Part shown: in pieces, positions 60,736 through 64,000 of the stretch
How positions within the stretch are numbered: the first letter of the stretch is position 1
How the letters are laid out: each line of letters opens with the position of its first letter
Assembly: GCF_024584805.1 (NCBI RefSeq)
Contig: NZ_CP075715.1
Coordinates: 4,040,526-4,104,525 of the forward strand
Reading direction: 5' to 3'
Source of the DNA: Streptomyces sp. FIT100
GTDB lineage: Bacteria > Actinomycetota > Actinomycetes > Streptomycetales > Streptomycetaceae
Length of the DNA stretch: 64,000 nt
Notes under the pieces: generated by a model
The model's input: the letters and a program-made list of their open reading frames with translations, nothing else
Told to the model about the DNA's origin: nothing
Databases searched by the model: none
Program-made: the position numbers and the translations under genes

Positions 60736-62226
60736 ATGTCCTCTCGACGTTTCCGCACCGCCTGGGTCACCGGCCTGACCGCGGCTGCAGTGACTGGCGG
60801 CCTCATGTCTCCCGCCCCTGCGGGTGCTGTCGCCGGGCCGGTCGCGGCTGACGGTTACGCATTCACCGCCAAGGTGCTCGTCGGGGACGGTGCCCCGGTG
60901 CGTGGCTGTTCAGGGGCGTTGGTGTCCCGTGAGTGGATCGTGACCGCCGCTTCCTGCTTCGCGGACGACCCGGCCCAGGTAAGGGCGGGCAGGCCTGAGC
61001 AGAAGACCACCGTCATCGTCGACCGCGCCGACTTGTTCGCCGACGGTGCCCATACGAGCGAGATTGCCGAGCTGGTGCCCGCGAAGGGCCGCGACGTGGT
61101 GATGGCCCGCCTGGCTTCCTATGCCCCCGTCGACGTCGCCCCCGTCGCCCTGGCCGACACCCCGCTGGCCGCCGGTGACGAGGCGACCTTCGCCGGACTG
61201 GGCCGGACCGGGACCGAGTGGGCGCCGAACAAGGTCCACACCGCGGCCTTCAAGGTCGACAGCGTCACCGACACCACCCTGTTCATCTCCGGCAAGACCC
61301 GGACCGACTCGGCCTGTCAGGGCGACAGTGGCGGCCCCCTCCTGCGCGAGACCGACAACGGCACCGAGCTCGTGGGTATCGGCATCCGCTCCTGGCACGG
61401 TGGCTGTCTGGGCGAGTCCGATACCCGTACCAACGCCCAGGCGGTCCGCACCGACGACCTCGTCGAGTGGATGAGTGCCACGGTCAACCAGACCTGGGCC
61501 CGTCAGCTGGCGGCTGGGGACTTCACCGGCGACGGCAAGACGGACGCGATCGCCATCGACAAGAACGACAACAAGCTCCACGCCCATCCCGGCGATGGCA
61601 AGGGCGGCTTCACGGGCCGCCGCCAGATCGGCGTGCAGTGGGACACCAGCCGTGTCATCACCGCCGGTGACTTCACGGGCGACAACAAGTCCGACATTGT
61701 CGCGATCCGCGACAACGGAGTCCTGCTCACGTACCCGGGCAACGGCGCCGGCGGCTTCGGGACGGCCGTCACGGCGGGCACGGGCTGGAACAGCATGCGC
61801 CTTCTGGCCGTCGGCGACTTCACCGGCGACAAGAAGACCGACCTGCTCGCGGTTCACGACGACGGCACCCTGTACATCTACCCCGGCACCGCGGACGGCA
61901 AGGTAGGCCGCGGCATCGTGGCCGGTGCGGGCTGGTCCGGTATCCGCCTGATCGCCGGCGGCGACTTCAACGGCGACGGCAGGGCCGACGCCACCGCCGT
62001 CCACGACAACGGCACCCTGTTCAGCTATACGAACAATGGCAAGAACGGCTTCAACCCGGGCACCGCGGTCGGCTCCGGATGGAAGAGCACCCGCCTGATC
62101 ACCGGCGGCGACTTCGACGGTGACGGCAAAGCCGATCTCCTCGCCCTGCGGGGCGCCAGCACCTTCTACACCTACCTCGGCAACGGTAGGGGCAACTTCT
62201 CCACCCCGGTCATCACCCAGCCCTGA
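60736..62226 (+). CDS. trypsin-like (S1) protein with FG-GAP repeats; catalytic His replaced
   Basis: A 496-residue exported protein. A signal peptide (about 1-38) precedes an S1-fold domain (about 40-245) and a C-terminal set of five FG-GAP/VCBS propeller repeats (AGDFTGDGKTD, AGDFTGDNKSD, VGDFTGDKKTD, GGDFNGDGRAD, GGDFDGDGKAD) with Ca-binding DxDGxxD-type loops. The oxyanion/nucleophile motif ACQGDSGGPLL is intact (Ser about 198) and a likely Asp lies in GRDVVMARL, but the usual TAAHC motif reads TAASC at about 70-74, so the catalytic His is Ser. It may be inactive or act as a binding protein. AAGGAAG precedes ATG 60736. Confidence 0.85.
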   Translation: MSSRRFRTAWVTGLTAAAVTGGLMSPAPAGAVAGPVAADGYAFTAKVLVGDGAPVRGCSGALVSREWIVTAASCFADDPAQVRAGRPEQKTTVIVDRADLFADGAHTSEIAELVPAKGRDVVMARLASYAPVDVAPVALADTPLAAGDEATFAGLGRTGTEWAPNKVHTAAFKVDSVTDTTLFISGKTRTDSACQGDSGGPLLRETDNGTELVGIGIRSWHGGCLGESDTRTNAQAVRTDDLVEWMSATVNQTWARQLAAGDFTGDGKTDAIAIDKNDNKLHAHPGDGKGGFTGRRQIGVQWDTSRVITAGDFTGDNKSDIVAIRDNGVLLTYPGNGAGGFGTAVTAGTGWNSMRLLAVGDFTGDKKTDLLAVHDDGTLYIYPGTADGKVGRGIVAGAGWSGIRLIAGGDFNGDGRADATAVHDNGTLFSYTNNGKNGFNPGTAVGSGWKSTRLITGGDFDGDGKADLLALRGASTFYTYLGNGRGNFSTPVITQP

Positions 62227-62319
62227 CCGCCCAGCCATGGTCAGCCCCGGCAGCGCTGTGACGCGGTAACGGGCGACGAACGCACTCGTCAGGCCGCAGG
62301 TTCGGCTGCCCCTCGCCGG

Positions 62320-63021
62320 TCACGAACCGCTAGGGGGTGTGGGGGCCAGATTTCCCAGGGCGTCGATCAGCAGCTCGACGCCGAAGGCGAACTCCGCCTC
62401 GTGGTCGTTGACCGCAAGGACCGGCGCGACCTTCGCCACCGCCGGGAAGCCGGAATCCGCGAAGTACGCGGTGCGGACGGCCTCCCGTGCCGCCGTGTCG
62501 CCCTCGTCGGCAGCGCCGCCGCCCAGCGCCGTCGAGCCGTGGAACTGCCGCAGCAGCGTGCCCACCTGAAAGGAGATGAACAGGCGCAGCGCGTGCACCG
62601 CCGTCTCCTCGTCGAAGCCGTGGTCGAGCATCATCGCGAGCATCGTGTCGACCGGTGCGAGCGCCGTCGGCGTCGACAGCTGGCGCATCAGGACCAGTTC
62701 GCACGCGCGCGGGTGGCGCAGCGACGCCTGTCGGAAGGCGTACGCGATCGAGCGGATGCCGTCCTCCCAGCCGCCGGTCATCCGCCGGGGCATCCGCATC
62801 TCGGTCGTGATGAACTCGGTGACCCCGTCCAGGATGTCCGCCTTGCTCCGCACATGGTTGTAGAGCGACATCGCCTGCACCCCCAGGCGTGCCGCGATCC
62901 GGCGCATGGAGAGCGCGTCCACGCCCTCCTCGTCGATGATCGCCAGCGCCGCCCCGACGATCCGCTCCCGGGTCAACGGCTCACGGGTTCGGGGGAGTTC
63001 GCGTCTGGTTCCGTGGGCCAT
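62320..63021 (-). CDS. TetR-family transcriptional regulator
   Basis: A 233-residue regulator. The N-terminal HTH (about 15-65) reads LTRERIVGAALAIIDEEGVD and MRRIAARLGVQAMSLYNHV, a classic TetR recognition helix. The C-terminal ligand domain resembles TetR_C forms with AFRQASLRHPRACELVLMRQ. ATG 63021 has GAGGAG 9 nt upstream; longer readings extend into the operator region. The divergent MBL-fold gene starts at 63229, and two CTTAC-N3-GTAAG operators lie between, so the protein very likely represses that gene and itself. The ligand is unknown. Confidence 0.9.
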   Translation of the reverse strand: MAHGTRRELPRTREPLTRERIVGAALAIIDEEGVDALSMRRIAARLGVQAMSLYNHVRSKADILDGVTEFITTEMRMPRRMTGGWEDGIRSIAYAFRQASLRHPRACELVLMRQLSTPTALAPVDTMLAMMLDHGFDEETAVHALRLFISFQVGTLLRQFHGSTALGGGAADEGDTAAREAVRTAYFADSGFPAVAKVAPVLAVNDHEAEFAFGVELLIDALGNLAPTPPSGS

Positions 63022-63069
63022 GGGTGGCCGCTCCTCTTTCGGGTGGCTACGCGCGGTAACGCTTGACGG

Positions 63070-63082
63070 CTTACAGCGTAAG
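63070..63082. promoter_or_regulatory. TetR operator, copy 1
   Basis: CTTACAGCGTAAG has perfect 5-bp arms around AGC. It is 49 nt upstream of the tetR start. Confidence 0.7.
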
Positions 63083-63102
63083 TGCTTCGCTCGTGGCTCG
63101 TA

Positions 63103-63115
63103 CTTACGGTGTAAG
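63103..63115. promoter_or_regulatory. TetR operator, copy 2
   Basis: CTTACGGTGTAAG has the same 5-bp arms around GGT, 33 bp (about three helical turns) from copy 1 centre to centre. Confidence 0.7.
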
Positions 63116-63228
63116 TGGCACAACTGCGGTGGAGGCAAGGTGAAATGTGGCCATCCACGTCAGCACAGCCACCATCCTCTCCCAGCCCGGCCCCCCGCCG
63201 GGTCTCCCCCTGGCAGCAGGAGGCACAG

Positions 63229-64000
63229 ATGTCTGTGCGTACCACCCCCGTTCCCCGGCACCCTGTCCCCCAGCGGCGCTCGCGCGCGGCCCGTACGATC
63301 CACCACCTCGACTGCGCCCCCCTGCGCCCCATCGGCGCCGCTCCGCTCGTCTCGCACTGCCTGCTGATCCCGACCGGCAGCGGACTCGCCCTCGTCGGCA
63401 CGGGGCTCGGCGCGGCGGAAGTCTCCGACCCGCGGCGGCTCGGGGCGCTGTTCCGCCGCACGATGCGTCCCGAGCTCGATCTCTCCCGTACGGCCGTGCA
63501 CCAGGTGCGGGCGCTCGGCTACGACCCGTACGACGTCACCGACATCGTGATCACCCACCTCGACCTCGACCACGCGGGCGGCATCGCCGACTTTCCGCAG
63601 GCCAGGGTGCATGTGATGGCCGATGAGTACCGCTCGGCGATGCGCCGCGACACCCGGCTCGAAGTGAACCGCTATCTCCCCGCGCTGTGGGCGCACGGCG
63701 TCGACTGGGTCGTCCACGACACCGCCGACTCCGACTGGTTCGGCTTCCCCGCGGCCCGGGTGCTGCGCGCACCCGACATCCTGCTGGTGCCGCTGCCGGG
63801 CCACACCCGCGGCCACAGCGCGGTCGCCGTCCAGGAGCCGGACCGCTGGCTGCTGCACGCGGGCGATGCGTACTACTTCCACGGCGAGGTCGATCTGCGC
63901 CGCCCCCGCTGCCCCCGTCCCCTCGCTCTCCACCAGCGGCTCGTCGCGGACGACCACGAACTGCGGCTGAGTCAGCTGGAACGGCTGATGGAGCTGCGCA
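63229..64000 (+). CDS. MBL-fold metallo-hydrolase (partial, 3' end outside window)
   Basis: At least 257 residues, running off the right edge. The MBL core includes the metal motif HLDLDHAGG with His110, Asp112, Asp114 and His115; the usual HxHxDH second His is Asp here, as in some lactonase-like subgroups. A second His-bearing segment LLVPLPGHTRGHSAV and the Asp ligand in LLHAGDAYYF follow. The overall layout resembles AHL-lactonase/glyoxalase II-like hydrolases; the substrate is unknown. AGGAGG lies 5 nt before ATG 63229. It is probably repressed by the divergent TetR protein through the operators at 63070-63115. Confidence 0.88.
   Translation, partial: MSVRTTPVPRHPVPQRRSRAARTIHHLDCAPLRPIGAAPLVSHCLLIPTGSGLALVGTGLGAAEVSDPRRLGALFRRTMRPELDLSRTAVHQVRALGYDPYDVTDIVITHLDLDHAGGIADFPQARVHVMADEYRSAMRRDTRLEVNRYLPALWAHGVDWVVHDTADSDWFGFPAARVLRAPDILLVPLPGHTRGHSAVAVQEPDRWLLHAGDAYYFHGEVDLRRPRCPRPLALHQRLVADDHELRLSQLERLMELR

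Noticed and set aside
63556..63573. HLDLDH as evidence of an inactive MBL enzyme
   Set aside because: This HxDxDH variant occurs in otherwise intact MBL subfamilies, and the other metal-site segments are present.

Overview
The window is a stretch of linear-chromosome core from a Streptomyces-type actinomycete. The evidence is very high GC with strong GC third-position bias, many GTG starts, two branched-chain 2-oxo acid dehydrogenase (bkd) clusters, PASTA-type Ser/Thr kinases, a mycothiol-type isomerase, a proteasome activator, FG-GAP and ALF-repeat secreted proteins, and one TTA codon of the bldA type. Two parS-like ParB sites (4657-4670 and 9705-9718) suggest the segment lies in the parS-rich region around oriC. 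No rRNA, tRNA, CRISPR array, insertion sequence or prophage was seen.

Layout. 1-6.8 kb (+): end of bkd cluster 2 (E1 beta, E2), a MobA-like nucleotidyltransferase, a MoeA-like enzyme, a K+ channel with an RCK domain and a quinone oxidoreductase. 7-13.2 kb (-): proteasome activator Bpa, a MacB-like ABC exporter pair with its PadR regulator, and an anchored low-complexity exported protein. 13.5-17.2 kb: two divergent membrane Ser/Thr kinases. 17.2-19.6 kb (-): an APH-fold phosphotransferase, a flavin-type oxidase and a DevR-like response regulator. 20-23.7 kb (+): complete bkdABC. 23.7-32.5 kb: D-Ala-D-Ala carboxypeptidase, GntR and MFS pair, MDMPI protein, nitrilase-family hydrolase, thioredoxin/NHL protein, DUF6458 protein and M18 aminopeptidase. 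32.5-40.2 kb: acyl-CoA dehydrogenase, a small TTA-containing exported protein, SseB-like protein, pirin, AI-2E transporter and PAS-GAF-SpoIIE phosphatase. 40.3-49.3 kb: aspS, a lipoprotein L,D-transpeptidase, metG, a repeat-rich VWA protein and a PHO-box-preceded PhoX phosphatase. 49.4-56.1 kb: unknown protein, APC permease, S4 RNA-binding protein, FUSC and EEP membrane proteins and a lipoprotein. 56.2-62.2 kb is an accessory-looking secreted-protein island: a large ALF-repeat protein with a small membrane gene 14 nt behind it, a secreted protein of unknown function, and a trypsin-like FG-GAP protein whose catalytic His is replaced. 62.3 kb to the end: a TetR gene divergent from an MBL-fold hydrolase with twin operators between them.

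How the parts fit. The bkd complexes supply branched acyl-CoA primers from Val/Leu/Ile catabolism for membrane lipids and polyketides. A DevR-type regulator sits back to back with bkdA, and DosR-like boxes precede the neighbouring oxidase. Local regulator-target pairs (PadR/ABC, GntR/MFS, TetR/MBL, PHO box/PhoX) each have visible candidate sites or gene coupling. The best candidate for an undescribed system is the ALF-repeat protein plus small two-helix membrane protein at 56171-59769, which resembles a polymorphic toxin/immunity pair.
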